A stretch of DNA of 64,000 bases from Byssothecium circinans (Eukaryota > Ascomycota > Dothideomycetes > Pleosporales > Massarinaceae): positions 186,001 to 250,000 of the forward strand of contig ML976985.1 in NCBI GenBank assembly GCA_010015675.1, given 5' to 3'. Position numbers and translations under genes: made by a program. The notes under the pieces were generated by a model that was not told the origin of the DNA, ran no database searches, and saw only the letters and a list, made by a program, of their open reading frames with translations. Positions within the stretch are counted from its first letter, which is position 1; every line of letters starts with the position of its first letter. Shown one piece after another: positions 33,904 through 44,715 of the stretch.

Positions 33904-34912
33904 ATGGCCACCAAAGCGGCAGATTCAGATGCCCTCGTGCGCTCCGACGACCCACATCACCCCGCGAATCATATCTGCACCTTGTGCGCGAAGTTCTACA
34001 ACCTAGGCTGGGTACGTTCGCCCTGCCCTCAGCCCGAATGAGTGAAACCGTAAACCGTATTGGCGATGAAGGGAAAATGCTTCAGGAAAGCGAAGCTGGC
34101 TAGAAGCTGTTTGGAATTGAGGACTGACTTCAAGCGATTGGACTAGGTCACAGGCACAGGTGGTGGAACCAGCATTCGCCATGAAGACAAGATATACATT
34201 GCGCCTAGCGGAGTACAGAAGGAGCTGATGAAGCCTACGGACATGTTTGTCATGGACTACAACAGCAAAGAGTATATACGGCGGCCTGAGGTACCTCACT
34301 CCCCTGGCCCTAGCTTGTCAATCCCTCTTTTACTCACCAATGTGTCCTAGGTTCACAAACCCTCCGCCTGCACCCCGCTTTTCCTCGCAGCCTTCACGCG
34401 CGGCGCTGGCTGTTGCATACATACGCACTCGCAATGGGCTGTCCTCGTTACACTCCTCGTCGAACGCGATTTTGGAAAGGAGGTGTGTTTTGAGATTGAG
34501 GAGATTGAGCAGATAAAAGGAATACCTAGGGGAAGGGGGAAGCAGGGGAACTTGGGGTACTTTGAGAGGTTGAGGATTCCGATTATTGAGAACACGGCTC
34601 AGTGAGTGCATACCTGCTCGAGGTGGATATGGCCACAAATGGGGAGGGAAGAGCTGACGTGATGCAGTGAGGAGGATCTGACGTCGAGTCTCGAGGAAGC
34701 GATGGAGAAGTACCCAGATACGTACGCGGTATTGGTTCGAAGGCACGGCATGTGAGTATTTTATATCTCCCAGAGGGTTGCTTCGATTTGACATGGATAG
34801 TTATGTGTGGGGTGACAACGTTCATAAGGCGAAGACGCAGTGCGAGAGTATCGACTACATTCTGCAACTTGCGGTCGAGATGAAGAAACTTGGAATACCG
34901 TGGACGAAATGA
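33904..34912 (+). CDS. MDE1: Methylthioribulose-1-phosphate dehydratase
   Basis: Methionine salvage enzyme (MtnB class, EC 4.2.1.109) that dehydrates 5-methylthioribulose-1-phosphate to a diketo intermediate in the cytosol. Five exons: 33904-34011, 34147-34290, 34351-34601, 34668-34751 and 34801-34912, with introns of 135, 60, 66 and 49 nt, giving 232 aa. This is the standard size. Motifs of the zinc-dependent class II aldolase fold are visible: [14 protein letters not shown] near residue 35, [10 protein letters not shown], the [10 protein letters not shown] block whose two histidines bind zinc, and [18 protein letters not shown], created by the last splice junction, which holds the third histidine ligand. 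The start [24 protein letters not shown] matches the fungal form. Neighbouring genes are not part of the pathway. Confidence 0.95.
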
Positions 34913-35616
34913 GGAGAATAAATTACAGCATTGGCTTGTGATTGGGCAGAAACCCAAGATTTACTGAGATTTCCTTGTCGATCAGAGGAATATTTTAGAT
35001 AGATGATACCAGGTGGTTGCAGCAAGACATGAGGAATGAAGGGCTGGAAGGAGAGCATGGATTGAGCAGGCCCACTTTACCCTACTACCGCTCTCTCCCA
35101 CCATTCTATCAGAACGTATATAGTATAGTGAGACCTATGAATCCTTGAAATCTCATCAGGTACTTATGCAGGCCCACTCAGATTCCAAATCCGTTCTCGC
35201 AGCTCGCCTAGCTCCGCACCCCTGCACGCCCTGCATATGAGTGCATTTTATCACAATCGTCAACTTCAAAGTGATATCTATTCGTACGACACCTTGAGAT
35301 ATTCTCCACATATCATATTTATTAGGTAATCCGTGCTGACTTGTGGTCTTTTGTAAGCTTGATTTATGTTGCACACCGCTACAGTGCATCAGGTATCCAT
35401 AACCTAGCAAGTAGCGTTTGGTAATACGAATAGATCGGTAAGTTACTTGAGCGAGTACTGAACGGGTAGGAAGTAGGCATGTACGATATGTAACATAAGT
35501 ACCTTCCCGAGGTAGCATTGAGTTGACCGAATCGACTTTATCGACTCTGCACTCTCGGACATTGAAAACTCGCCCCACCCAACTTCCCATTCCACTTTCA
35601 TCTCATTCACCCCATC
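34913..35616. other. Intergenic region
   Basis: 704 nt between two plus-strand genes. A minus-strand open frame at 35156-35590 has no recognisable content. Nothing else is supported. Confidence 0.45.
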
Positions 35617-36972
35617 ATGGCGACTTCGAACCCCAAGCCCTGGTCCGACAAAACAAAAGACGACCTAAACACCTACATCTCATCCTTTACCTCAGGCGAC
35701 AAGCCCAAGCTCCCTGGCGCAATCGTCCACATCGTCGACGCGAAAAACAATGTCCTCTTCTCGCACGCCTCGGGCGGCGGCTCGCAAACACTTTCCACCG
35801 ACACGCTCTTCGTCATCCTCTCCGTCACCAAGATCATCGGCGCGATTGCGTTCATGCAGCTTGTGGACCGGGGTGTCGTTTCCCTGGACGACGCGGAAGT
35901 TATCAAGAAACTTGTCCCCGAACTCGCTTCTAAGAAGGTGCTGACTGGTTCGAGGGTTAAAGAGGATGGGAGTGGGGAGACGGAATGGGTGTTTGAGGAT
36001 ATGAAGACGGATATCACGCCCCGGATGCTGATGAGCCATTGCTGGGGCGGCGGGCATTCGTTTTTTAATAAGTTCCTGTATTCGTATCTAATGAGGGATG
36101 GCCTGTGGGCTAATGCAAACGAGTCGAATGATTGATATACTTGTCTCCTTGATTCGCCGTTGGTGTCCCAGCCGGGCACCAAGACGGAGTACTCTGCGGG
36201 CTTGAACTGGCTGGCGGTACTGCACGAGCGACTGACGAAGAAGTCGCTGGCGGAGTATCTACAGGAGAATGTGTTTGAGAAAATGGGTGTCGAGGGAACG
36301 GGGTATGAAGGGCAATCTGGAGGGAGCGTGGCGGCGAAGAAGGAAGGAAGGAAGGAAGGAAGGTTCTGGGGACAAAGTTTGAAGCATAGGGATGACGGGG
36401 GAGTGATTGTGCCGGTTGATCCGGTGCAGACGTTGTTGGATACGAAGGAGAGAAAGGAAGCTCTTCCGGCGACCCCTCATCACGTCTTCCCCTTGGACAA
36501 AGGCCTGGTGTCCAATGTCGCTGACCTAGCGCACATCTTTTCCATCCTCACACCGCAGAATGGGGGCATCGATCCCATCACCGGCACCCGGATCCTCAGC
36601 GCTGAAGCAGCCAGGGAAATCCGCTCTGCACAGTTGCCTGAAAAAATCAGGAATCATTCTAGGAACGTCCGGTCAACGACCATGCCGGACTTGGCGTTGC
36701 CAAAGGATTTGCAGGCTGCGCATTTAGATCCCGAAGGGAGCTATGGGTTGGCATGCGCGGTGCAGGGCGCCGATAGAGTGTTGGAAAGTGGGAAGAGGGG
36801 TCGAAGTAAGGGGACTGCCTATTGGTATGGGGCTATCAATTTGGATTATTGGATCGATGGGGAGAAGGGAATTGTGGTGTTGTTGCAGGGCAACTTTATG
36901 CCGTGGAATGACGAGGATTGGGTCGAGATGGTCAGTGGAGTAGAAGAGAGGATCTATGCTGCACTGGATTAA
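35617..36972 (+). pseudogene. Beta-lactamase/transpeptidase-like serine hydrolase with an internal TGA
   Basis: One continuous frame of about 451 codons is interrupted by a single TGA at 36133-36135. The upstream 172 codons start MATSNPKPWSDKTKDDL and contain the catalytic SxxK motif (ILSVTKIIGAIAF, nucleophile Ser near residue 69). The downstream part continues in the same frame through SQPGTKTEYSAGLNWLAVL (the YxN-like region of class C and LACTB-type enzymes) to a normal C-terminus (GVEERIYAALD). No GT-AG intron spanning the stop restores the frame; the only candidate ending in CCCAG at 36173 changes it. So the gene is either recently inactivated by one substitution or relies on readthrough. 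Fungal family members are cytosolic or secreted serine hydrolases of the esterase/DD-peptidase fold. A GAAG repeat at about 36338-36363 encodes KKEGRKEGR. There are no other lesions. Confidence 0.75.
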
Positions 36973-37068
36973 TTTATTACCATTGTAGGGTGGGCAAGTG
37001 TAGATGTCCAGACGTCCACGGGTAGTTAGGTACATGTATCGCGCTTCAGAGACTGGCTGCTCGTGAGC

Positions 37069-38125
37069 TCAAGTGGTCGCCAACCCACCGCTCTCCTGTT
37101 CGGCTTCCAGTCGTGCCTTCTTATTCCGCTTCATCTGCCGTTTTGAAATCTTCTCCTCTCCCGACTGGCTGACCGGCGCGCCTTCCAAGCTCTCCCGCGC
37201 CTTCCTCTTTTGGTCTTTTGCAGGTTGCCTCTCTTTCATCTGGTTCTGGTTCGCTCCTTCTGCAGCCGGAGGCTTCTCGCCGCCGTAGACAACGTCCACG
37301 ATGCCCTTGAAGCTTTGCCGTTTGAGACGGGCAAACTCAACCACACTGCGAGCTTCTTTGGTGAGGCCGTCCTTGCCGCGTTCGGTCCCAAGGCCCCAAA
37401 CTGATGCGAGGTTGATGATGTCGCTTGGTGCACGCACCGCTAGGACGTTTTTGGCTTCCGAGCTAAGAATCAATCCGCGCCCTCTCGTCACGCGGATTAG
37501 TTGGGTGGCATTGTTGATTACATTTCTCTTTGCAATTGCGTCTCCCAAGATTGCCTGGCCGTAGCAGAGTTCGATCTTGATGCCCCTTGAAATGGCAGTA
37601 CCGAGCATGGGGAACTTGAAGTGCTTCTCAAACTTCCGGGTCAGGTCGATGGAAATGATGTCGATGTCGAGAGATTGGCATGCTGACTGCAGCGTCTTTT
37701 CGTCTGTGGGACGGGCAGCAATCAGGTCATAGTTTTGCTGCAGCTGAGGGATCCGGAAGTTGGAAGCAGAATCGGTGAGGAAGATGTTGCAGCGGCGCAG
37801 GATGCGCAGACGTGCTGGCGTGGGGAACGGAAGTGGATTTGGAATAGAGGGAGCCTGTGGTGGTCAGCGAGGTCATGAGATGATTCCAGATGGAATATTG
37901 GACTCACCAGGTCAGACGGCAGTCGCCCAGTGTAGGTGTGGGTGAGGGCAATCACGTCGTATCCTACTGGACTGGGTGAGCACTGGACCGCGTGCAACAG
38001 CGAGGGCGGAATGCGTCCCCACGAAGCAAGAGAGGGAATTCAAACCTACATTCGTCGAGAAAAGCCACTGTGCGCTGCAGCTCCTTGACTTCCTTCTGCC
38101 ACGGCACATTCAGATCGTGGAACAT
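37069..38125 (-). CDS. RPP1: RNase P/MRP protein subunit p30
   Basis: Component of RNase P (tRNA 5' processing) and RNase MRP (rRNA processing) in the nucleus. Exons are 38050-38125, 37908-37966 and 37069-37854, with introns of 83 and 53 nt, giving 306 aa. The first junction uses the second of two nearby acceptors (GTCCAG at 37967), because the first gives an immediate stop; joined it reads AFLDELGYDVIALTHTYTG. The sequence follows the p30 TIM-barrel pattern: MFHDLNVPW at the start, the RRCNIFLTDSASN strand, YDLIAARPTDEKTLQ, LDIDIISIDLTRK, and GIKIELCYGQAI, then RGLILSSEAKNVLAVRAPSDIINLA. The C-terminal ~70 residues are lysine-rich (KISKRQMKRNKKARLE), as is common for nuclear RNA-binding tails. 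It is divergent from CK2 alpha. Confidence 0.95.
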
Positions 38126-38779
38126 GGCGAAGAGCAGTGAAGACAAAGTGGTGCGGAACAGACTAGGTGAGTCGATACGCAACCAGACTGCGCACGCCCA
38201 GCTCTCGTGTTGTTGAGAAGAAAAGACAGAGAAGAGACACACGAAGACTACGGTACAATCCTGCGTCAAGTTCTGTCCGAGTTTTCACAGCGAGCTTGAC
38301 GTGTCTCTGGCTCCGGTCTCTGTCTTCTTCTCTTCAACAGCGCGAGGGCCAAGCTCCAAGATCTGCTATATATACGGGGATATGCACCATTATGCACAGT
38401 CACGTGCAGCCCAACGGCCCGCGCTCACACACAAGCAGCGACAAGCAAGCTGGGACGTGCAAATCCTCGCAAGCATCAAAGCTCGACCGCTGCCCCTCCG
38501 TCTGCAGTTTTCTCCCCGCCGCCGTCGCAGCACTCGACGGGCGAAAGCACCTTCTTTGGGCGTCTCACCGGCATCAGGAACAGGAACAAGGCAGCCGCTG
38601 TCGGTGTTCTTGCTGCCCTTACCGTCGCCATCGTCGCCTATCTTGCCGTCGCCCTCCACTCCCCGCCATTCTCCCCATCCTCACATCCCGACACACACAG
38701 TGAACATATATATATCGCACCCTCGCCCGCCGCCGACCCCGCCATCTCCGAAGCCGCCCTCGCTCGTAAAGACAACAAC
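38126..38779 (+). promoter_or_regulatory. Divergent RPP1/CK2 alpha region with in-frame upstream coding candidate
   Basis: 654 nt separate the RPP1 start from the standard CK2 alpha start. The frame of CK2 alpha stays open upstream to about 38300, without an ATG. From 38508 to 38779 it has strong third-position pyrimidine bias and encodes a 22-residue hydrophobic helix at 38591-38656. A plus-strand ATG at 38124, within the CATG that also holds the RPP1 start codon, begins a 43-nt exon (38124-38166) followed by a GTGAGT donor. Splicing to the TCTGCAG acceptor at 38507 keeps frame with CK2 alpha. The whole stretch could equally be just a promoter and C-rich 5' UTR. TATATATA tracts are at about 38369-38376 and 38706-38713. 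Confidence 0.4.
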
Positions 38780-39999
38780 ATGGCGCTCAACAGCGGCAGC
38801 GGAGCCAGCGTCGCCCGCGTCTATGCCGACGTCAACTCCAACATGCCCCGCGCCTACTGGGACTACGACAGCGTCAACATCTCGTGGGGCGTGCTGGAGA
38901 ACTACGAAGTTGTGCGCAAGATCGGCCGCGGCAAGTACTCGGAGGTGTTTGAGGGCATCAACGTCGTCAACTACCAGAAGTGCGTCATCAAAGTGCTCAA
39001 GCCTGTTAAGAAGAAGAAGATAAAGCGCGAGATCAAGATCCTGCAGAATCTGTCTGGTGGGCCCAACATCGTGTCGCTGCTCGATGTGGTGCGCGACAAC
39101 CAGGTTAGTGACGGCTCCGACTGGCTTGGAGATTGGGTACCATGCCCCTCTTGTCCTGCGTGCTTTGTGCTGATATGAGGTGACCGCAGAGCAAGACGCC
39201 GTCGCTAATATTTGAGTACGTCAACAACACCGACTTTCGGAGCCTCTACCCCAAATTCACCGACTACGACGTGCGCTACTACATCTTTGAGCTGCTCAAG
39301 GCGCTCGACTACTGTCATAGCAAGGGCATCATGCACAGGGATGTGAAGCCGCACAACGTCATGATTGATCACGAGAAGCGCAAGGTACATGTTCCATTTC
39401 TTGAACAGGAACAACTGCTGACGGCTGTAGCTGCGACTGATCGATTGGGGTCTGGCCGAGTTCTACCACTCCGGCACCGAGTACAACGTGCGCGTGGCAT
39501 CGCGCTACTTCAAGGGACCAGAGCTGCTCGTCGACTTCCAGGAATACGACTACTCACTCGACATGTGGTCGCTCGGCGCCATGTTCGCATCCATGATATT
39601 CCGCCGCGAGCCATTCTTCCACGGCAATAGTAATTCCGATCAACTCGTCAAGATTGCCAAAGTGCTTGGAACCGAGGATCTCTTTGACTATCTCGACAAA
39701 TACGACATCGAGCTGGATGCACAGTATGACGATATTCTGTCAAGATATCCGAAGAAAGCTTGGCACTCGTTCATCAATGCCGACAACCAGCGCTTCGTTA
39801 GCAACGACGCCATAGACTTCCTAGACAAGCTACTGCGATATGACCATCAAGTAGGGGCCTTTGTTTTTTTCGCTCAAATGGCACAGGCTGACATTTGCAG
39901 GAACGACTCACAGCGAAGGAGGCTCAGGCCCACCCCTACTTTGCCCCCGTTCGCCAGGCTGCCGCGCAAAACAACAACGCGGGCACGTCCCATTCATGA
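38780..39999 (+). CDS. CKA1: Casein kinase 2 catalytic subunit alpha
   Basis: Constitutive Ser/Thr kinase of acidic target sites; partner of the regulatory beta subunits, active in nucleus and cytoplasm. Exons are 38780-39103, 39190-39384, 39431-39850 and 39901-39999, with introns of 86, 46 and 50 nt, giving 345 aa from the ATG at 38780. Motifs seen: glycine loop [11 protein letters not shown], the CK2-specific basic stretch [15 protein letters not shown], catalytic [12 protein letters not shown], the DWG variant of the DFG motif ([15 protein letters not shown]), and the [11 protein letters not shown] activation segment. The C-terminus [18 protein letters not shown] is normal. Residues 1-11 before ARVYADVN are a short extension. 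An upstream exon may add 105 residues with a membrane helix (see the preceding entry). Family identity is certain; the true 5' end is not. Confidence 0.97.
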
Positions 40000-40721
40000 T
40001 AGATACCCATCTAAGTAGCTTAGCTAATATGAGCTCAAGAGCATGTTGAACCACCGGTCCAAGAACAGGACGATGCACAGGTCGATGGCTCCAATGAAGG
40101 ACCAACTGTACACTTAAAAAGTGGTCGAATTCTATACAGTTTAATTGAAGCATCCCGAAGAGACGAGCAAATGAAGCGGGAGGCAGCAGGGTATTAGGAA
40201 AAGGAGGCTCGAGCATTATTGTTGGCCAGCATGATTCACATTCTATACACTTGCCCGGCTTCGGCGCACACCACTCTGCATTTTGTTTCTACGCTTGGAT
40301 TCTCAGGACGCCTATCGCGACCCTCTAAGGTTAATCCGCATTTCGAGGCGTTTGGGTATTGAGCAGACGGGGGCTTGAAACCGTTACTTCAATGCATCTA
40401 GTTCAAGACGTGCCCTTTTCATCCCTTCTATTCCCTATTCCAGTGATGATCCCTTGCTGAATGGTGGTTGACTTGTTGGGCGTCTCAATTGCAGACGAGA
40501 TTAACAGAAAGTCACACGACACTTCAAGGCGCGAGGGTCAACCTTGGGTTGAATCTTCAGTATAGCCTCCATAGAGACCAACATGCCGCTGAGATATACC
40601 GTAGTTTGCACCCAGTGATCGTTGACGCACGTTCCTGGCCTTAGGTCATCGTCGCGCTAAGCTTTCACGTGGAGCTGTGACTCCTCCGTCCGTACATAAA
40701 AAATACCCCGCCGACCTGCCC
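40000..40721. promoter_or_regulatory. Intergenic region between CK2 alpha and valyl-tRNA synthetase
   Basis: 722 nt between two plus-strand genes. The minus-strand open frame at 39908-40216 overlaps the end of CK2 alpha and has no features. It should hold the VAS1 promoter. No specific site was recognised. Confidence 0.45.
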
Positions 40722-43700
40722 ATGCCCCGCCTCACATCCCTTTTCCCTTCCGGACGCGTCTTCTCTGCACTACACCTTCGCATCCACCCACACACTTCGC
40801 GCATTCACCCTGCGCTGCGAAGAAGATACACAGCACCCACAATGGCGCTCAATGCGTCAAGTCACAACGTCGCCGGCGAGCAGACATCGCCCAACACGAC
40901 CGCCCCGCCCGCCGTCAGCGAAGACAGCAAGAAGGACATAATGGCACACGCAGACGGGGAGGCCACTGGCCAGTCGGCGCCCAGCGCCGGTACCAAAGAG
41001 AAGAAGGAAAAGAGCGCCAAAGAGCTTGAGAAGGAGCGCAAGAAGGCAGAAAAGGATGCGAAATTCCAGGCAAAGAAGGCCGCACAAGCTGCTGCGAGTG
41101 GCCCTGCGCCAGGCAAAGAAAAGAAGAAAAAGGCTGAGAAGGAAGTCTTGCCCGAATACGTTGAAGAGACTCCCAAAGGGCAGAAGAAGATCCTCAAGAG
41201 CCTCGACGACAAGGAACGTTCTGCATACAATCCCAAGATCGTCGAGAGCGCTTGGTATGACTGGTGGGAGAAGGAGGGCTTTTTCAAGCCGGAATATACA
41301 ACACCGCAGTTCAAGGACGGAAAAGTCAATGAGAAGGGTGCTTTCGTAATCCCTATTCCGCCGCCGAACGTCACGGGGAAGCTGCACTGCGGACATGCGC
41401 TCGCGACTGCGCTGCAGGATCTCCTAATTCGGTGGCATAGGATGCGAGGTTACACAACGTTATATCTGCCAGGTTGCGACCACGCGGGTATCTCGACGCA
41501 GAGCGTCGTCGAGAACATGCTGTGGCGGCGAGAGAAAAAGGCAAGCGTAATGTCCCCGAATTGCTAGTACACAGCTAACACATCCAGACACGACACGATC
41601 TCGGACGCCCTGCTTTCCTCGAGCGCACGATGCAATGGAAGGACGAATATCACGAGTCTCTTACAGCCGTCCTGAAGCGCCTGGGTGGCAGCTTTGACTG
41701 GACTAGGGAAGCTTTCACTATGGACAAGAACCTCTCCGCTGCTGTCACAGAGACCTTCGTCCGCATGCATGAAGACGGTCTCATCTACCGGTCAAATCGT
41801 CTCGTAAATTGGTGCACACAATTGAACACTGCTTTGTCAAATCTGGAAGTCAACAACAAGGAGCTGACAGGCAGAACCTTATTGGACGTTCCTGGATACG
41901 AGAGGAAGGTTGAGTTTGGCGTGCTTACACATTTCAAGTACCCCATCGAAGGTACTGACGAGCATATTGAGGTCGCCACCACACGTCCGGAGACATTGCT
42001 AGGCGATACTGGTGTTGCTGTACACCCCGACGATGAGCGATACAAGCACCTCATCGGGAAGAAGGCCTTCCATCCGATTGTCAATCGCCTCATGCCCATT
42101 ATTGCTGATGAGTACGTCGATAAGGACTTTGGTACTGGCGCTGTGAAGCTCACACCCGCTCACGACCCCAACGATTTCAACCTTGGCAAGAAGCACAACC
42201 TTGAGTTTATTAACGTCCTTACCGATGACGGTAAGATGAACAAAAACGCTGGAGAGTTCGAAGGCCAGAAGCGCTTCGACGTCCGATACAGCGTTGTTGC
42301 GAAGCTTAAGGAGCTAGGTCTCTTCGTTAAGACGGAAGATAACCCTATGAAGGTGCCCCTTTGCTTAAAGTCAAAGGATATCATCGAGCCCATTATGAAG
42401 CCGCAATGGTGGATGAAGATGGAGGGGTTGGGTAAGAGAGCCCTTGAGGTCGTTGAGAACGGCGAGATTAAAATTCTTCCGGAGACGCAGGAGCGGGTCT
42501 ATAAACACTGGATGAGCAATATCAACGACTGGTGTTTGTCAAGACAGCTTTGGTGGGGGCATCAGATACCCGCCTACTTCATCAAGTTGGACGGGGAATC
42601 GGGTGATACCCCAGAAGAGGAGCTCTGGGTTACAGGTCGCACAGAAGAGGAAGCCCAGAAGAAAGCCGAGGCGAAGTTCCCGGGGAAGACATTCAGTCTT
42701 GTGAGTAATCCGGAGTCTTTCTTACAGTGGCCCAAGCGGACTAACAATGCACAGGAGCGTGACGAGGACGTCCTCGACACCTGGTTTTCCTCAGGCCTGT
42801 GGCCTTTCTCGACACTAGGCTGGCCAAATGATACACTGGATTTGCGAACACTCTTCCCTACATCCGTACTCGAAACCGGATGGGACATCTTGTTCTTCTG
42901 GGTTGCTCGGTGAGTCCTCCACTGCTCCTAAAAATGACAGATACTAACTACGCATAGTATGATTTTGTTCTCTTTGCACTTGACCGGCAAAATCCCTTTC
43001 AAAGAAGTTTATTGTCATTCACTTATCCGGGACAGTGAGGGACGGAAAATGAGCAAATCGCTCGGGAATGTCATCGATCCGATTGACATCATGCAGGGCA
43101 TCACGCTCAAAGAGCTGAACGACAAGCTGAAGATCGGGAACCTCGACCCCAAGGAACTAAAGAGGGCGGAGCAATATCAGAAGACATCGTTCCCCCAGGG
43201 GATTCCCGAGTGCGGTGAGTAACTCCCAAATATAAAGTGCGCGGATCTGGATGGGATTTGCTGACTATGTATCCGCTTTAGGTGCCGATGCGCTTCGTAT
43301 GTCCTTGGTTGGCTATACGACTGGAGGTGGTGATATCGCATTCGACGTTAATACCATTCACGGCTATAGGAGATTCTGTAACAAGGTCTATCAGGCCACC
43401 AAGTTCTCGCTCGGCCGTCTGGGACAGTTCACTCCCCGCGCTACCGTCATAAAAACCGGCAAGGAGTCCCTTCCCGAGAGATGGATCTTGCATAAGCTCT
43501 CCACCGCGTCGAAAAAAATCAACGACCATCTTGAAAAGCGAGAATTCTCGCTTTCAACACAGGTAGCATATAAATTCTTCTATAGGTTCCTATGCGATAC
43601 CTATATTGAGAATTCGAAAGCCATCTTCGATGAAGGTTCCGATGAAGAGAAGGAGAGCGCGAAGCAGACGCTGTATACCGCCCTTGAGGGTGGCCTGCTA

Positions 43701-44451
43701 ATGTTACATCCGTTTATGCCATTCCTCACTGTAAGTACCACTCCATAGACGAAATTCGGATACACCGCCCCGATTATAATATGATCTCGCTAACACCGTC
43801 TTAGGAAGAGCTGTGGCAGCGCTTACCTCGAAGGGAGGGTGATAAAACCCCATCCATCACCATTGCCTCGTTTCCAGAATACAGGGAAGAATTCCTGGAT
43901 AATGATGCAGAGGCAGAGTGTGAGTTGTTTAATACTATGGTGTTATGCTGCGCTAATACATGATAGACGAACTGCTTGTGAATTGCTCGGAAGGTCTTCG
44001 CTCATTGGCGGCCGAATATGGGATTAAAGAGTCTGGCGCCTCGTTCATCCAAGCCCACGATGACGCCGTCCACGCTGTGCTCACGATCCCGTCCTCCCTC
44101 CCTTCTCTCCGCTCTCTTTCCGGCAAGTCCATCACATCGATCGAGATTCTCGCGCCCTCAGATCGTGCTCCCACCGGTTGCGGTGTCTACACTGTCGGCT
44201 CATCGACAACAGCTTTCCTTGATCTCAAGGGCCGCATTGACCTAGACAAGGCGATCAGTAAGGCTCAAGATCGGCTTCAGAAATCGAACGAGACGATAGC
44301 AAAGCAGAGGAAGTTGATGGACAGTGAGTGGGAAGCAAAGGTCAGTGAGGCTGTCAAGGATATTGAAAAGGAGAAGTTGAAGGATGCTGAGGCCGAGGGG
44401 AGGAACCTGGAGAAGAGTTTGGAGCAGTTTGAGAAGATGAAGCTTGAGTAG
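40722..44451 (+). CDS. VAS1: Valyl-tRNA synthetase, dual cytosolic/mitochondrial
   Basis: Charges tRNA-Val. Seven exons: 40722-41540, 41588-42700, 42755-42909, 42958-43214, 43282-43730, 43805-43919 and 43967-44451, giving 1130 aa from the first ATG. Residues 1-40 ([17 protein letters not shown], many Arg, Ser and His, no acid) look like a mitochondrial presequence. A second in-frame ATG at 40842 (MALNASS) would give a 1090-aa cytosolic form, as in yeast VAS1. A lysine-rich eukaryotic appendix follows. The HIGH motif is [13 protein letters not shown] and the KMSKS motif is [10 protein letters not shown]. Intron 1 (41541-41587) is best read with a GC donor, restoring the conserved EKKTRHDLG. 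Intron 2 (42701-42754) is 54 nt, has no stop and is in frame; removing it restores the conserved [14 protein letters not shown] context. The C-terminus is a coiled tRNA-binding arm. Confidence 0.95.
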
Positions 44452-44715
44452 GATGTGTTTTCATTTCAGAATAAAGTTCAGACACGGTATTATTGGGTCC
44501 ACGGTTTGTGAAAAGTTTTACCTTCTGCTCCACGTGTGTAGTGTATTAAAATCCTATGCCCCAAGTTTGAAGAGAAAAAACTTTTGATTCCTCATGACTA
44601 TATTCTCCAGCACGCGTTTTACTCCCCTGTATCTTGTTTCGTACTTGCTCATCTACTTCAAGTTCTCCGCCCCTCATCCGACTGTACGCTACCACGTTCG
44701 AAGTACCATATTCCC
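44452..44715. other. Convergent spacer
   Basis: 264 nt between the stops of VAS1 and the GFA-family gene. It is AT-rich and no feature was recognised. Confidence 0.4.

Noticed and set aside
36338..36363. GAAG microsatellite
   Set aside because: It is coding repeat (KKEGRKEGR) inside the beta-lactamase-like gene, in frame and not the cause of the interruption.
38301..39023. 240-codon open frame overlapping the start of CK2 alpha
   Set aside because: It overlaps conserved kinase exons in another frame and its translation is a proline/serine/arginine-rich shadow of C-rich DNA.
40857..41396. Antisense open frames over the lysine-rich start of valyl-tRNA synthetase
   Set aside because: Lys/Ala-rich coding sequence has few stops on the opposite strand; the translation is Leu/Phe-rich shadow sequence.
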